64,000 bases of DNA, taken from positions 8,060,001 through 8,124,000 of the forward strand of contig OY755184.1 in NCBI GenBank assembly GCA_963576735.1, given 5' to 3'. Each line of letters opens with the position of its first letter. Positions within the stretch are counted from its first letter, which is position 1. The notes under the pieces were generated by a model. That model did no database searches, had not been told where the DNA came from, and worked only from the letters and a program-made list of their open reading frames with translations. Below, in pieces: positions 42,837-56,333 of this stretch. This stretch comes from Bedellia somnulentella (taxonomy: Eukaryota; Arthropoda; Insecta; Lepidoptera; Bedelliidae). The translations under genes and the position numbers were made by a program.

Positions 42837-45800
42837 TCTTTTATTCTTTTCACTGCGGACTTTCGTCTTAGTAGGAACGTCCGACTAATCCTTTTAATAC
42901 TATATTTTTTATCAATACTGTAACTTAGTATTTCTTATCGTATATTCTAGTCTGGTTGAAACACCGCCGCCTGTAGTTGGGACTCCGTTCTAAGATGGAA
43001 AGCCCAAGAAAAGTTGGTCTCGTCTGTTCGACGTCTTATAGTTTACAGAGTTCACTGAAATTCCTCTACGTTTGGCATACCTGATCAAGCGAGACTTCGG
43101 TAGATTCTGTTTCGTCTACATTGTATATAACCATACATACTCATGGCTATAAAAGCCTAAAAAGGGGTAGCCAGAACTTCACATTTAAAAATAACTTAAA
43201 AAAGCACCAAAATCCTAAAAAGCCTTCCACGATAAGTAATAAATTAGTGCTATTCTAAACTGACTATACACAGCACCTTATAATCAGTATTCTACTTTAT
43301 ATTAAAGAATTCTACACAGAAGGGACAAAACAGATTACAAATCATCTTTATTATGAAGAGGAATAAGAGTAAAAATATGAGAACGTGTCTAGTACATGAT
43401 GTTAAACACAAAATGTTTGATTCAACAAATTATTTCATACCGCAACACCGCGAAACCTTACTCAATTTTAATAAAAGTGACACCTCTTCAAACGTGTAAT
43501 TCCCTAGATGTTCCTGATTCATCCGCGAAAAATCATTTTAATTTTCAAAGCCTTCGTGCGGCTCAAAGCTGGTATATTCCCGAGACCCTCAGAGCTCCAC
43601 GTTGTGAAGTGTCGAGAAGAGCTCTTCAGGGGCCTCGGAGCATTTTCTTTATCATCGGTTATGGGGAGATAAGCGGGACCTCAATTTCATTAGCAAAGTA
43701 GGGAGTCTGGCTGCTTTACCGTCCTCAGTTTAAATATTTGTTCAGGCTTTCACAACTACCGAGGTAGATTACATTTCTTGTTGCTAAATAAGATATTTGA
43801 CTTTATATCTTTGATATTAAATCTTAGGTATACACTCTCTAATCCCGGATGGTATGCTTTGATTTGAATTTGCCATATTGTAGTTTTAAATTAATATAGC
43901 AGTTTAACTTTTATCCTTATTAATGTCTTTGGCTTAGTAATTTGCTATTTTTAAAAGTGTACAATGCGTTTAGCACCGTCTTCTTACCCTTTGCCTTGTT
44001 GAGTTCGAATGCTGATAATGTGTACAAACAAATTAATATTTATCGCTGAATTTTGTCGGGTGCCAGGGAGTCATATTCTAATATGAATGTTTTTCAATAC
44101 AATATTTTTTCCTATGTTTATAGGTTGGCATTAAGTATTACTTATCGCCCTTCCTTTTTGTAAACATATTTAAATACTATAATATATTAATATTACTTAA
44201 GTTCTGAATAATATACGAAGTTCTGAATAATATACGAATATATTTTAAGTAAACGGTTTAAAAATGAAAAGGCAGAAATATCAGGATTCGCTACGCCTTT
44301 GAACCTTTTTATCTCAAGTAACGTAATTAGGCAAAAACAAAGTTGAATACCAGCAGCAGGAATCCTACGCACTTTTTTGTCCGTGAATTAACCAACTCAA
44401 ACAGAGAACCACTTTGTTTCGAAAAAGTACGAGATAACAAATGACACACGTCATTGTGAGTGAAGGAGGGATGATGACGTCACGTGCTAGGGGGTGGTGG
44501 TGGCGAGGGGGGTGCGGGGCAGGACCGGCACTCAACAGTTGGTCCCGGCTCGATAGGACGGCGCGTGCGTGCCTTGGCCCACGCCACATGGCCACAACTC
44601 ATGAAAACTAATTTATAATGCGGTGCGATCGCGTTGACTTTTTCAATAACAAAACTATATCTACCGGGAACGAGAAGTAAACAGTATTTACGATTGGAAA
44701 AGTTTCACTGTCGGCGTGTTGTTGCTATAAGTAATTGATGTCGTAAAGTATTATCGTCGGCGACTTTTTATTTAAAGAGTAAGGATGGAAAAATAATAAG
44801 GAAACACGTTGGCCATGGTCTAGTGCTGGCCAATTTCAGCTAAGATTTTGAGAGCCTGAGTATGATAGATTTAAGTTTAAGCATCTTGTTAAAAAGATTT
44901 TTTTGAAAATGTTTATTTTTTAATTTAGGCCTTACTGATTGATGTACACGGTCCGTACCGTATCTATATTATATAAGTAACTCAGTTTACTTAACTGGCA
45001 GTTCTTAAAATATTTAACAAAAACAATAAATTTTCAAAATCTCTCAGTCAACCTTCTAGCTTGAGAAATGAACTTCCACTAACGAGAAAAGATTTTAATT
45101 AAAAAATATAATATTTTATCTAACATTATCACACAGATGAGTTAACATATTAATGTTCTTAAATAAAATAGGCCTTTTAAAAAAATGTGTATAACCCACC
45201 CTCCTTTATTTTGTTTAAATCCTAAGCAGAAAATAAATGAAATCATTAAAAAAGTAAAATGTTAGTAACTGAAAAATATATAAAAGTTTATTGTACACAA
45301 TTGTCCTCAAATAAACTGGCAAACACGAGTGTATAAAAAGCAAATAAACCGAGAGTCATTCAATAAGTAATAAAATTGGATTCAACTTAATAAATGGAGC
45401 GCCTCTTAATAAACTTAGTGGCAGTATAGCTCGCGGAACGAAACACAAATCCGAACCAATCTGTTAAAATTGGCTGCTCCATTTGTTCCATGGTCGTCCA
45501 ATCTGTGAATTTAATTCTCCACTTGATATACAGCTTCAAAGCGAACCGAATTATTCATTCGATGGATAAAACTAATGTGCTAACAACTACTGTAGCCATT
45601 TTTGGTAGGAATGAAACATAAAAATATATTGTGATACTAAAAAATACTTAAATTCAAAACTTCACAAATCTAACTACTTCATACTTTGATTACACAAGTC
45701 AATTTATAGCCCGAGCCAATAAAAAACATATCTATGCACTTACAATCTAATCTTTTACTTAAAAAATTCTTTACCTCTATATAGAACATAAAAGAATAAA

Positions 45801-46291
45801 AGAAGATGTATGAATCACAGTAGACAAGAATCTAAACATTTACACATATCTTTAAATGAAATCAATGCATACACTTAATTAAACTGTCCAAAAATTAAAG
45901 TTATCGATATTGCAATAAATTGGTAACCAGAATACCGTACCGACGTAGAAAAGCAATTTATTAGATTATTTGTTAATCCTTGTATAAACTGAGGTACAAA
46001 GAGGAATGGTATACAATACAACAAGGAAACAAAGTTTCCAAACAAAACCGAACATTCCCCACGTTCTAAAATTAGGGAATTCCTCAAGTTTTATATTGTG
46101 TTGGTCAAACATTTTTATACAAGTTCTATTTCTGCCTTTGTTTACAGATTTTATTTGGCGCGGTTGTTCTTTATTAGTTTACTTTGTGGCTTTCAGGCCG
46201 ATTAGAGCATTTTGGCTAAAATCTTTGTCTAGCAGGAGGTTAGTCTGTTGGTTTTGATGATGATGCTAATGATGACGATGTAGTTTATCCT
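42837..46291. other. no gene seen; one S1 fragment and a GC-rich patch
   Basis: 43128-43277 is a decayed S1 fragment on minus. 44461-44600 is GC-rich against AT-rich surroundings (separate entry). A 19-base unit agttctgaataatatacga is repeated in tandem near 44200-44238. Nothing coding is supported. Confidence 0.5.
44461..44600. promoter_or_regulatory. GC-rich patch with CRE and E-box
   Basis: Contains the palindromic CRE tgacgtca (44475-44482) overlapping the E-box cacgtg (44481-44486), then gtggtggtggcgaggggggt. Position upstream of the shep exons on the minus strand makes an alternative promoter or enhancer possible. Function is inferred only. Confidence 0.35.
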
Positions 46292-46524
46292 ATACATACA
46301 TACATATACTCACGGCTGTAAATCCCATGAAGGGGTAGCCAGAGCTAGGGAATTAGAAATTTCTCAGCCACTTTTGGAAGTTGCGTGGGGAAAAGATGGT
46401 GAAATAAAGGTTTTTGGTGATGGGTCTTCAACCGCATCGCCAAGCCCAATACCGTCAGTCGCCTCTTACGTACACCCACCGGAAGAAATGAGGTAGTGCT
46501 ATTCTAAGCCGGCACTACACAGCA
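46292..46524 (-). repeat. S1 SINE copy
   Basis: tacatacatacatatactca through aagccggcactacacagc on minus, with a short internal deletion near 46440. Confidence 0.9.
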
Positions 46525-49500
46525 TCTTACCATTATACTGCTGTTAAGTTAAAAAAAAAAATTACATCTCAGAGTATTTCCAATGGCGTGTTAGATACCA
46601 GATGACGTTAAATAATAACCCGTTTTACTGAAAACCCACGTTTTTATCTAGAATTTAAAACTACGGTATACGGGGCAAGTTCCATCATCACTTTGCTTCA
46701 TACAGAAAAGTATCAGAGTACAAATTATAGCTTGAGTCACGTGACCCTCTTTCCGATGTTTCCCCCCTAGTTAAAATCCTAATAAATTACTCTCATTTAT
46801 TCTTGTGAGTCCGTCCTTCCCGTATCCGACGTTGTCAGTTTTTCCAATGAGCAATCAAGGCACAATGGTGTATTTAACAAGCACATAACAAGATGAGAAA
46901 TCGGTCATTCTAAATCTTAAGCTATGCCTTTAAGGATTATTTATAGCTGTAAATTTTGACAGGTATGTCCTAGATTCGCTATTTCCCAACGCTGAAATAC
47001 AAAAACCGTATTACTAAATCGAAGATATCCTCGTCCCTTGGTGTCATAAGATGAGCATTATCATAACTCAACAAAAAACTGTAGCGCTACAATACGCGAC
47101 TGAATCTCAGACCCGTTTCGATATTAGACAAGTTTCCTTTCCCTTAATAGTTTTGGGGATTTTCTGTTTCGGCTTTTTTAGGATCGCAATGCTAATATTA
47201 AGTTTTCCTTACATGATTCACGCTTCTCGCTAAAAGTGGATGCTGTAGAGTAAAAATAAACTTTGTATGACGATGACATTTAAATAAAAGATAATGTTAA
47301 CTTTGACTTACTCATAGACTTTAAAAGTCATAAATATATTTTGGCATCGAATTTGGAAATAGATAAACTTTATTGAATAACCTGAAATGTCTATATTTCT
47401 ATGACACCTCGGATAACTTTTTTGTGAAAATATATGATAGTGCTATCCGATATTAAACGACAACTTATCATAGTTAAGTTAGATATAAGAACGCCGAACT
47501 ATATATCAAAGAAGCAGCAAGTTTAATTCCGGTATGTCGAGAATCTGCTAAGAAATTCGCTGTATGGTATAAAGTTTTGCAATTTTCTTATATCGGAATG
47601 TTACTATATCGCAGCGTAATTGGAACACACATTTTAAACTGAAATTGCTTAACTGAGTTTAAATACGAGTTCTATGTTCCTACTCTATTTTGAGAAAGTA
47701 AATCGTATTTAGCAAGAGATACAAGGTAGATTTTCTTTTTCCTATTTTGTAGGTTACTTATCAATTACCTTTTTTGACGTTTTTCTTTTAAAAATATTTT
47801 ATTTAGGTTTCTTGCTTATAAATAAATGCTGAAGTTTTTTATATGTCAGGGAAGTTAAGAATACATGACTTTTTTTTAGTTAAATAATATATTATTCCAT
47901 ATCAAATTCAGACCCAAATTTTAATACATGCTCAGATATGTGTGAACTAATAAAATATTCAGTTCAATATTTTATGTAAGAGAACGCTGCAGTTTCGGTC
48001 AGCAAGGTTTCTGTCATCACTACTCACATTTAAAATTTAGCGAGATGATAGATAACTTATATTTCCTCTGAATGTTGCAGGTTTCTATTAAAACAGATAG
48101 AGTGATAGATAGCTTTTTTATATCAGACAAACAAACACACAAACCATAGAAATATCATAATAGGTACCTAGGTAGTAGTATTATTCTTCTATGACAGAAA
48201 CGAATCTTTCCTCCTTATATACGAGTAGGTAAAGATTGAACAAAATCTTTCCAAAGTGCCTCCCGCAAGCGTATGCATATTTCAAGACATAAAATATTAT
48301 GAACCGAACGAAACGAGGCACGCTCATCATGTTGATGGTTGTTTAGGGACCAGGGTCCTTCGCCCTTCGTTTGTGCTGAAATAAATCTACTTCCTCGACT
48401 AGATGACAGACATCAGCAAGTCCTATTTATTTATACTTTCACCCCGAGTCGAGCACACATGTGCGGGTGACGTCACGAACCTTTATCTCACAATTTTATT
48501 GTGAAGTAAACATAAAACTCACGCGGGCCATTAACAGTTAATACTTCTTGGTTTCATGCGGCGAACGTAAAAATTTAAATGGGTTTCTATGGCGTTATCA
48601 AGAATTTTTCTGCATAATCTTAGTGTAAAACCAGAAATGGAGGGCACAGACTGATGAATTGATGTTTAACGCAGTTTCATATTTATATCAAAACGGCTAT
48701 CCATAAACTAAATGGTTGTAATTTTTTAGCACTATTCGATAATTGAGTGCAAATACGAGAAATTTAAAAATGTTTGCTAAAACGGAAGGATAGTTTATAA
48801 TACAAAACGAATGCTTCCAATACATTGTGTAATGGCAGAACTATATTAATATTATAAAGCTATTTTTAGCCTATCATCGCGGAAGGCTACAGGCTATATA
48901 TATTTTTTAATTTAATTAAAATGCTTACTACCCTTACAAAGATACCAATACCGCTACCCATGCTTTTTTCCCAAAATTAATTTCCTTTTTTAAAATACTT
49001 TTTATCTAAAAAACAGTACCGAAGATTTATGTTAAATAAATATCATAACAGTATTCCAAACAGCAAGCCTCAAAAAGTTGAATATAATTTGATTGACGAG
49101 ATAGAATAGAAAACCTTTTCTTTTTTTATAACAATCCCGTCAACCCTGCAAAAACCCCATACACATATTGTTATAAAACGAGTTTGGCCACTCACAAATA
49201 TAGGCTGCAGTTGTGACAGCCACACGTGACACTTGACATATTTCATGTCATTAATCCTCACTCACGGTGCTTACTCTCGCTTTGTCCAGCTATCTTATCG
49301 ACTTAAAATCAACACGTTAAGTATTATATAAACAAGTATTGAAAGTATTAAATTTAAGGTAGTAGTATGATGTAGTGACAACTCAGGCTTAAAACTACCG
49401 TATATTTAGTTCTCTACTTAATAATGTACATTAACTCTACAAGGGTCAAATTCAACGGTGCGTTTTGCTACCTTCAAATTAAAAATATGTATGGAGAATT

Positions 49501-50304
49501 CGTCTACCTGTTAATGAGAATGTAGTCGTGGTGATGAATGTCCGAATATGTGAAGTATTTATAATGTTGACCAAACGAATGTCATATGATAACTGGACCT
49601 TATCACGAAGACCTCTCACTATGGCTATGGAATTTTATTACATCCTGCTACAAAAAAGCGTGTTTAATTCAATGATCATTCATTTATTATTTAGTGACTG
49701 AGGACTAGTTAGGACAGTAATACTGCATTATAATACTTGTGATTATTTGCACCTTCTCAAATAAACTTTTGATTATGCCCTATATTAGGCTATTCTACCG
49801 AATGTGATACAGTGAGTTTTACGAGTCAAATAAACATCGGATCAGCAGGCATTACACGTAAATTCGCGTAATGAAATCACGGGCGCAAATAAATGCGAAA
49901 CGCCATTATTCTCCCTTAGTAAATCTATAAAAAAATCATCTAAGCATTGTTATGAGCAGTATAAAAATACAATAAAACGCTGATATTGTTTATTTTCAAA
50001 CGGTGAAATGGATCGGCTGAGTAAATGGTGTTGCCACCCTTCCCGGTCTAAGTTTAGCCACGGCGCAGATGAAACAACAAATAACTATAACTAATGATTG
50101 TTTACAATATGATACTTTCATTAACATTCAATGTTGGGTTTTCCCTTCTTTTTAGGGTAATGAACGGAACCCTATTATTATGTTATTAACATACTGATCC
50201 GTTTGTATGTCTTGTCGGGATGCCTCGCTTAAAATTTGGTTTATATCATAAAAACATCTCTGACTGATTCTGGATAGTCTGTAGGTATAACATAATTCTG
50301 TCAA
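46525..50304. other. no gene seen
   Basis: 3.8 kb AT-rich sequence. 48843-48905 resembles the start of the ctaatattataaagc dispersed repeat. A second palindromic tgacgtca lies at 48468-48475 in a less AT-rich patch (48300-48500). Small open frames show no domain. Confidence 0.5.
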
Positions 50305-50345
50305 CATAACATAACATAAACGTTCACGCCTTTTTCCCCGACTTC
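50305..50345 (-). repeat. S2 SINE 3' tail fragment
   Basis: aacataacataaacgttcac then gcctttttccccg: only the 3' tail of S2. Confidence 0.7.
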
Positions 50346-50394
50346 TGCAATGCAGCAATTCTGTCAAAATGCTTCAATTTTATATATTTTAATT

Positions 50395-50600
50395 ATATAG
50401 AGCCAATGTGGATTAAAATGCCAGGAAGACGAACATGGAGGACACATTTGATCAAGAGATTGTGCTTAAACATCATGCTTTCGAAATGTTTAGATAACAG
50501 GTCATGTGTGAAAAGATTGATTATTAAAATGCAACTCAAGAGGTTTACCGGAACCTTACAAAGTGGCAATCAATAGTCTCTGCCTAACACAGTGGGTACT
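50395..50600 (+). mobile_element. LINE 3' tail fragment
   Basis: atatagagccaatgtggatt, then ccaggaagacgaacatggag (GRRTWRTH-like), ending acaaagtggcaatcaatagt and ctctgcctaacacagtggg. Same family as 1-260. Confidence 0.7.
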
Positions 50601-51822
50601 AATGGTTCGAGTAAATGAAAGTATTTATGTAATATTTGAAAACGTTACTTCTTTAAAAACTTACTTTCAAAAGGGAGCAGACTCAGTCTTTTTATTTCGC
50701 AATTATACGGCCGACTTTGAACAACCAAAATCTTATAATGAAGTTTGTAAAAACCAGGTCAACGCAAAAACAAATAATCAATCGTATTTTCTTAGTTCAG
50801 GTTTTTCCGAATGCTGAATAAACACTGTAATACTCTTTCGTCCCCAGCCCGCGTTGATTGAACAAGTTAATAAAATTCATTTCAGAATCCGGAATTGATT
50901 CAACATCTGTCTGTTTAAATTGAACAAACCAAACTGAAGTGCAAATTACTTTTGAAACATTTATTGATCTTTTTATCAGACGCAAAACAAATCGAGCGGA
51001 TAAATCCTTTAATAGAAGTTCGCATCTCAGGTGCGGGCTAGAGAGTTAAATTATATCCGAGAGAGTAACAGGAGATACACGCAGAGCAAATCACATAAGC
51101 GCGATACTTGTACCTATTACACGAATGTTAAAGAGTGAACCGACGCCAACGATGGCAGCTAGAGATAAATCCTGTAAGAGACACGTTGTAATAAAAACAC
51201 GTACGATCCGAGGCGCTTCGTTTTATTTCAAAAAGCGATAAGGGTGCGAAGAAATACTTTTTACGAGATACTCGCAATATGGGGTGAGATTGCCGGGCTA
51301 GCACACATCACATCTGGGAAGCGTCACTTCTAACTAGCCGAGACTCCGACGCTTCTCGCTTTTAACTAACTAACTAATGAAGATTGACGCCTGATTTAAA
51401 CTCGCAGTTTGACACACACTATTAGTTAAATGCTTTTAGTGAAAGTCTTAGAATTATCTTGTGAAGCTACGTCTATTATCAGCCAGACATGTTAAACCAT
51501 ATATTTTTAACCACAATTGAAAGATTCTGGAAAATTTGGTGATAAAGGGTAATAAATGATTGGTAGACATTTAAGGATTATATTGAACTGGGTTTGAGTG
51601 ATTGATATTTCGTTTCTATTTTTTAAGAGATCATCAACAAAATAGTAAGAAAATAGTTATCTCAACGGAATTATACCTCCTGGTCACACTTCACTACTAC
51701 AAATCATATATGTATGTTATTAAAAAGGCTGCAGATTGTAACACAACGGAAAAACCCTCAACGTCAAGCGAATGCACGTTGTTAATGAATATATATTTAT
51801 TTACTATTAATCTTTATCAAAC
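50601..51822. other. no gene seen
   Basis: Repeat-free 1.2 kb. 51010-51360 is less AT-rich than the rest and could hold regulatory sequence; no coding signal. Confidence 0.45.
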
Positions 51823-52179
51823 GTAAACGTAAACGTTCACGCCGTTTATCCCCGAAGGGGTTGGCAGAGGTACCAATACTCCTGAACTCACATGGCAAGC
51901 GCCATCTAGTTTCCAGAGAAGGTACCCACGTTTTGCTTAGACAGTGTACTCACGTGATAGGGGGCAGGCCTATCGCCGTTTTGTACGAATACACTGTCAC
52001 ATGACTAAGTATAACTCAGCCATGTGGGTTTCCTCACGATGTTTTCCCTCACCGTTAGCAACCATGATAAATTAACCACACATATGACTTTAGAAAAGAC
52101 AAATTGGTGTAGGCCCGTCCCAGGATTGGAACTCACGCCCTTCTGTTTTTCGGGCGGGTACCCACTGGACTATCATGTC
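51823..52179 (-). repeat. S2 SINE copy, subfamily a
   Basis: Full minus copy flanked by the 14-bp direct repeat aatctttatcaaac (51809-51822 and 52180-52193). The head contains the gggcgggtacccactgg variant, with a 6-base deletion relative to the copy at 22157. Confidence 0.9.
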
Positions 52180-52193
52180 AATCTTTATCAAAC

Positions 52194-53637
52194 TATATAT
52201 ATAAGTACAAAAACACATTAAGACCTTTTTATAAACCAAATTTCATAATAACCTTTTCCGCTTCGGACCGCCTAAGGCCAAAAGAACTACAGTATATTTT
52301 CAAAGTCTCAGCGAGAGCTGGCAATGACATTTAATTAGTTGATATCAAGTAAATAAAGTAGAGAAGCGGTAGCACTGTACTATACATAATGTTTTATTGG
52401 CAATTGGCAGCTCTTGCCAAGTCAGTAACAGTAGTGGGGTAATGTAGTGTGGGAGCACTCACACAAACACGATACGATTCGGCAACTCTTTCAGACATTT
52501 TCATGATTTAGCTACCTAGTTATCGCCTGAGTTTCCTTCGTCTACGATGTATTTCCATTTTTACGATTGAAATTCATTTGGTTACATGCTCACGGCTTTT
52601 GTTCCAAAAAGGGTTCATATAGTATTATTTATTGGATGCCGTCTTAATTTTATAAATTTCAAATTCAGTGAAATCTATATAGTTAATTTCTATGATAATA
52701 TTGATAGTACAAGAAAATTAATTGTTTCACTAAGACTTGTTCAAGGAGCTTGTTTACTAAACTTAAATTGCTTTTGGCGTATTTCGTATTGCAATATTTT
52801 TTATTTACTAAATTCATTGCATAAGGGCCAGCGCTGACTGCCGGCATGCCATGCCGGCAGTGAGCGCCGGCCCTTACAGTGGACAATAGCAGAACTTTGT
52901 CATGTCAGACTTTTAAAAGGTGATTTTAAAAAAGTTTTTAGATTTTATTTGTAATTACCACACACACTCCTACCACATTGAAATCGTTTAGGTAAAACAT
53001 TACAAAATATAATTTAATATCGCTGAGTAAAACTTGTCGTGGCTTAGAATATTATATTCAATCAAAGTGAGTGGTTTACAACTTTAAGTATCCAAATTGT
53101 GGCTATCAAAACTTCATAGCATAATAATTCCGATGATAGGGGCTTAATGAAACTTTAATAAAGTCGGATTTTCACTTCGGGCCGGCCAAATATGTTCAAA
53201 ATGTCCCCAAAGTTTGTGAGATCAACTTGTTCATTAGCTAGTTTCATGCAAATCATGATTCAGTGGTGGCGTTTAAGTGCTCGAAGAAAACAATTAATCA
53301 TGTAATATTGTTTGCATAACGAGTGAGTAGGGGCGTGCATCAAATTGATGGAACGGTGACGCGTCGACTCCGTATGTGCTATGCTTAATTATACCTCGAC
53401 ACGCTCAAAAAGATGAAGACTTTTTTCTTATACGAGTATCCTAAACGATAAATTACTACGATCTATCGATCTCTCGCACCAATTAACATATCTAACTTGT
53501 CACTACGGACCGATTAATGTCATTACTAATTTTGTTTTACATAATTTTTTAAGATACAAGTTTCACGCTAAGTCATTGACGTAAAGATATGTAGTTTCAA
53601 CTTGTACAAGCATTTGACATTTTAACCGCTCTTTTAA
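52194..53637. other. no gene seen; GC-rich hairpin
   Basis: AT-rich apart from the hairpin at 52822-52876. No coding frame supported. Confidence 0.5.
52822..52876. repeat. 55-bp GC-rich hairpin
   Basis: 26-base arms 52822-52847 and 52851-52876 with a 3-base loop; 24 of 26 positions pair. The core gccggcatgccatgccggc is embedded in very AT-rich DNA. One mismatch becomes a G-U pair only if the minus strand is transcribed. Confidence 0.85.
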
Positions 53638-53884
53638 TACATACATATACTCACGGCTATAAATCCTTAGAAGGGGTAGCCAGAGCTAAAGAACTAGAAG
53701 TTCCTCAGCCACTTTTGGAAAGTTGAGTGGGGAAAAGATGGTAAAGTAAAGGTTATTGGTGATGGGTCTCCAACCGCATCGCCCAAAAATCCCATAAAAG
53801 CCCGAATACCGTTAGTCGCCTCTTACGTACACCCACCGGCAGAAATGGGGTAGTGTTATTCTAAGCCGACACTACACAGCAATT
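53638..53884 (-). repeat. S1 SINE copy
   Basis: atacatacatatactcacgg through ccgacactacacagcaattc on minus, full length. Confidence 0.9.
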
Positions 53885-54119
53885 CTCTTTTAATATTTGT
53901 TAATATAAGGTTGCAAGGTTATTCAAAGCGTTAAAAACAAATGTGTTATATGATTTTAAAGTCGCTGTGTATTAACACCTTTGTATGGCACTACTGCATC
54001 TCCTTCCGTAGGTGTGCCACCGATCTTTTAAATAGACATATTTTCTCTGATTCTGAATATTCTGTTACTCTTTATGACACTAAAGCTGACAGTAAAACTT
54101 ATACTAAGTTAAGCTTGGT

Positions 54120-54319
54120 NNNNNNNNNNNNNNNNNNNNNNNNNNNNNNNNNNNNNNNNNNNNNNNNNNNNNNNNNNNNNNNNNNNNNNNNNNNNNNNNN
54201 NNNNNNNNNNNNNNNNNNNNNNNNNNNNNNNNNNNNNNNNNNNNNNNNNNNNNNNNNNNNNNNNNNNNNNNNNNNNNNNNNNNNNNNNNNNNNNNNNNNN
54301 NNNNNNNNNNNNNNNNNNN
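54120..54319. other. assembly gap (200 N)
   Basis: Exactly 200 ambiguous bases, probably a scaffold gap of nominal size. Any frame crossing it is meaningless. Confidence 0.98.
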
Positions 54320-54437
54320 GAGTAGTTAATCTAATTTCTTAGCATGATACCATTTTAATCATGGTTACACCTTTTTATCATGAACATGTTTATTGTAAAT
54401 GTATTTCTATTTTTGAGATGATAAGCACTATTATTAA

Positions 54438-54610
54438 GGTATGTAGTGTCTTCGCATTTGTTCCACCGGGTGTTTGTAACAGCCGACTTAGAGTTTTGGG
54501 GACTTTTAAAGTTATTGTTGGTCGATGTGGTTGGAAACATATTACTAACGGTCTTAACTTAGGGATTTCTCATTCTGGAGGTCAACTTCCATTTTTTGGA
54601 ATTTATAGCC
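54438..54610 (+). repeat. old S1 SINE copy
   Basis: ggtatgtagtgtcttcgcat, then ggcgatgcggttgg counterpart ggtcgatgtggttggaaac, ending aatttatagccgtt. Strongly diverged. Confidence 0.6.
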
Positions 54611-56051
54611 GTTTTCACATTAATCTATTATTTGTGTTTAAAAAAAAACTAAGTAGCCCAAATAATAATATTAATGGGAGGGGGTGGTTCTCCGCGACAA
54701 AAGCTCAGAATTTCTCGAGGTCAGGTTATCATTACTATAACATATTTCGTTCCCATGCAAGAAAGCCATTAGCCACAGAGAAAGTAAGGCTACGCGGGCT
54801 GGCAAATCCGAACCACTTATGAATTATTGCTCAGCGTTTTTGCCGCGGCCTAATGCAACAGGAGCGATTTCGCAAATGACACATGAGTTTGATGTAATCT
54901 CGTTTATTTCTAGGAAATGCATACTGGCGTAGGTATATATACTTTTGTACTGATGGTTGGTTAGCTGTGTAGAGCCCCCGCGTTTCTACATTGCATCATA
55001 CAAACTTATGATGTTGTTGCATCACGCTAGTAATAACACTATACCACTTTGGCGGCTTTAAGCAGCTAGGGTTTATTCATCATAATAAATAAGGATACGT
55101 TGAAGTCTAGCATATTCACTGTCACAGTAAGTTTAAGTGTAATTGTAAACTTCGTGAAACCAAAGACACAGGGTCTTTTGACGACAACATGTGATTAATA
55201 GAGTTGTGACAATTAATATAATACATACAATATATATAATACATAAAATACAATACAATAAATACGATTCTAAAGTCGACTTTTGATGTATAGTAGCCCA
55301 AAGACAAACAGTATTAGAGTAAAGTAAACAGTAATTTGTATTGTCGGGAAACCAAAGACACATCATTTGTTGCAAGGAATTTCACGTTGAAATAAGGACT
55401 TAACAAAGCATTTAGATGACTACTTAAACACACAACTCGATACATTCTTTGGCCTTTAAAGAAACATTTACGCTATAAAAACCGTCAAAGCTAAATCTTA
55501 TTAATTTGTCCTTTTATAATTCTCCTAAATTACTCGCAACGCAAGACTTTTTCGATCACAAAGATTAGTTTTTTCAAGTCCTTTGGCCTTTGAATATGGT
55601 TCCGTAAAAAAATTAAAAGAAATAGGTTACTAGTAGGGTGGGGTGGGGCGATAAGCTGGCAATCCGCTTAGTGTTGCGTGGGAGTGCCGAGTGAGGAATT
55701 AGGGTAATATATAGATTCGTAATGATGCTTCGGTGTATTGTTGCGGCTACCATACTACCGTCTCGCAAACACCCTTCATGACCACTACATTATCTTTGCT
55801 AATGCTAAGCTATGTCTATCTGAGCTAGTATTATGCAGAGGTTAAGCATAGTGTCTAGAATATCCATTTCTAGGTCTAGTGAAAATAAAAGTTTCTTTAA
55901 AAAGCGACATGATTTCTGAACGACAAAGGCAATATATTAAATTTTGCTACTTGTGCAAAGCGATTAATTGATTTTTTAAAAGTTATTTGAGATTTCATAA
56001 AGCCTTGTGGAGGATGGTGAAATATAGTATTTTTTATATGGAGTATATTAT
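54611..56051. other. no gene seen
   Basis: AT-rich. Three diverged copies of a short motif (aaaccaaagacaca and aagacaaaca) are spaced at 55157, 55300 and 55350. Nothing coding. Confidence 0.5.
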
Positions 56052-56333
56052 TGCTGTGTAGTGTCGGCTTGCTGTGTAGTGTCGGCTTATAATAGCACTA
56101 CCCCATTTCTTCCGGTGGGTGTGGGTGTCCGGACGTAAGAGGCGACTAACGGTATCGGGGCTTTTTAGGGATTTTTGGGCGATGCGGTTGGAGACCCATC
56201 ACCAACAACCTTTATTTTACCATCTTTTCCCCACTCAACTTTCCAAATGTGGCTGAGGAATTTCGAATTCCTTAGCTCTGGCTACCCCTTCTAGGGATTT
56301 ATAGCCCTGAGTATATGTATGTATGTATGTATA
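56052..56333 (+). repeat. S1 SINE copy with duplicated head
   Basis: Its first 18 bases gctgtgtagtgtcggctt are present twice in tandem (56052-56087), and gtgggtgt is also locally duplicated near 56120. The tail is a (TATG)n stretch. Confidence 0.9.

Noticed and set aside
44365..44595. Proline/histidine-rich minus frame
   Set aside because: Low-complexity GC-rich DNA; no acceptor or donor, not similar to Shep N-terminal sequence.
53941..54342. Open frame of 133 codons
   Set aside because: Half of it is translated from the N gap.
54361..54822. Open frame of 153 codons on plus
   Set aside because: Its first half is a decayed S1 SINE; no domain, splice site or coding pattern in the rest.
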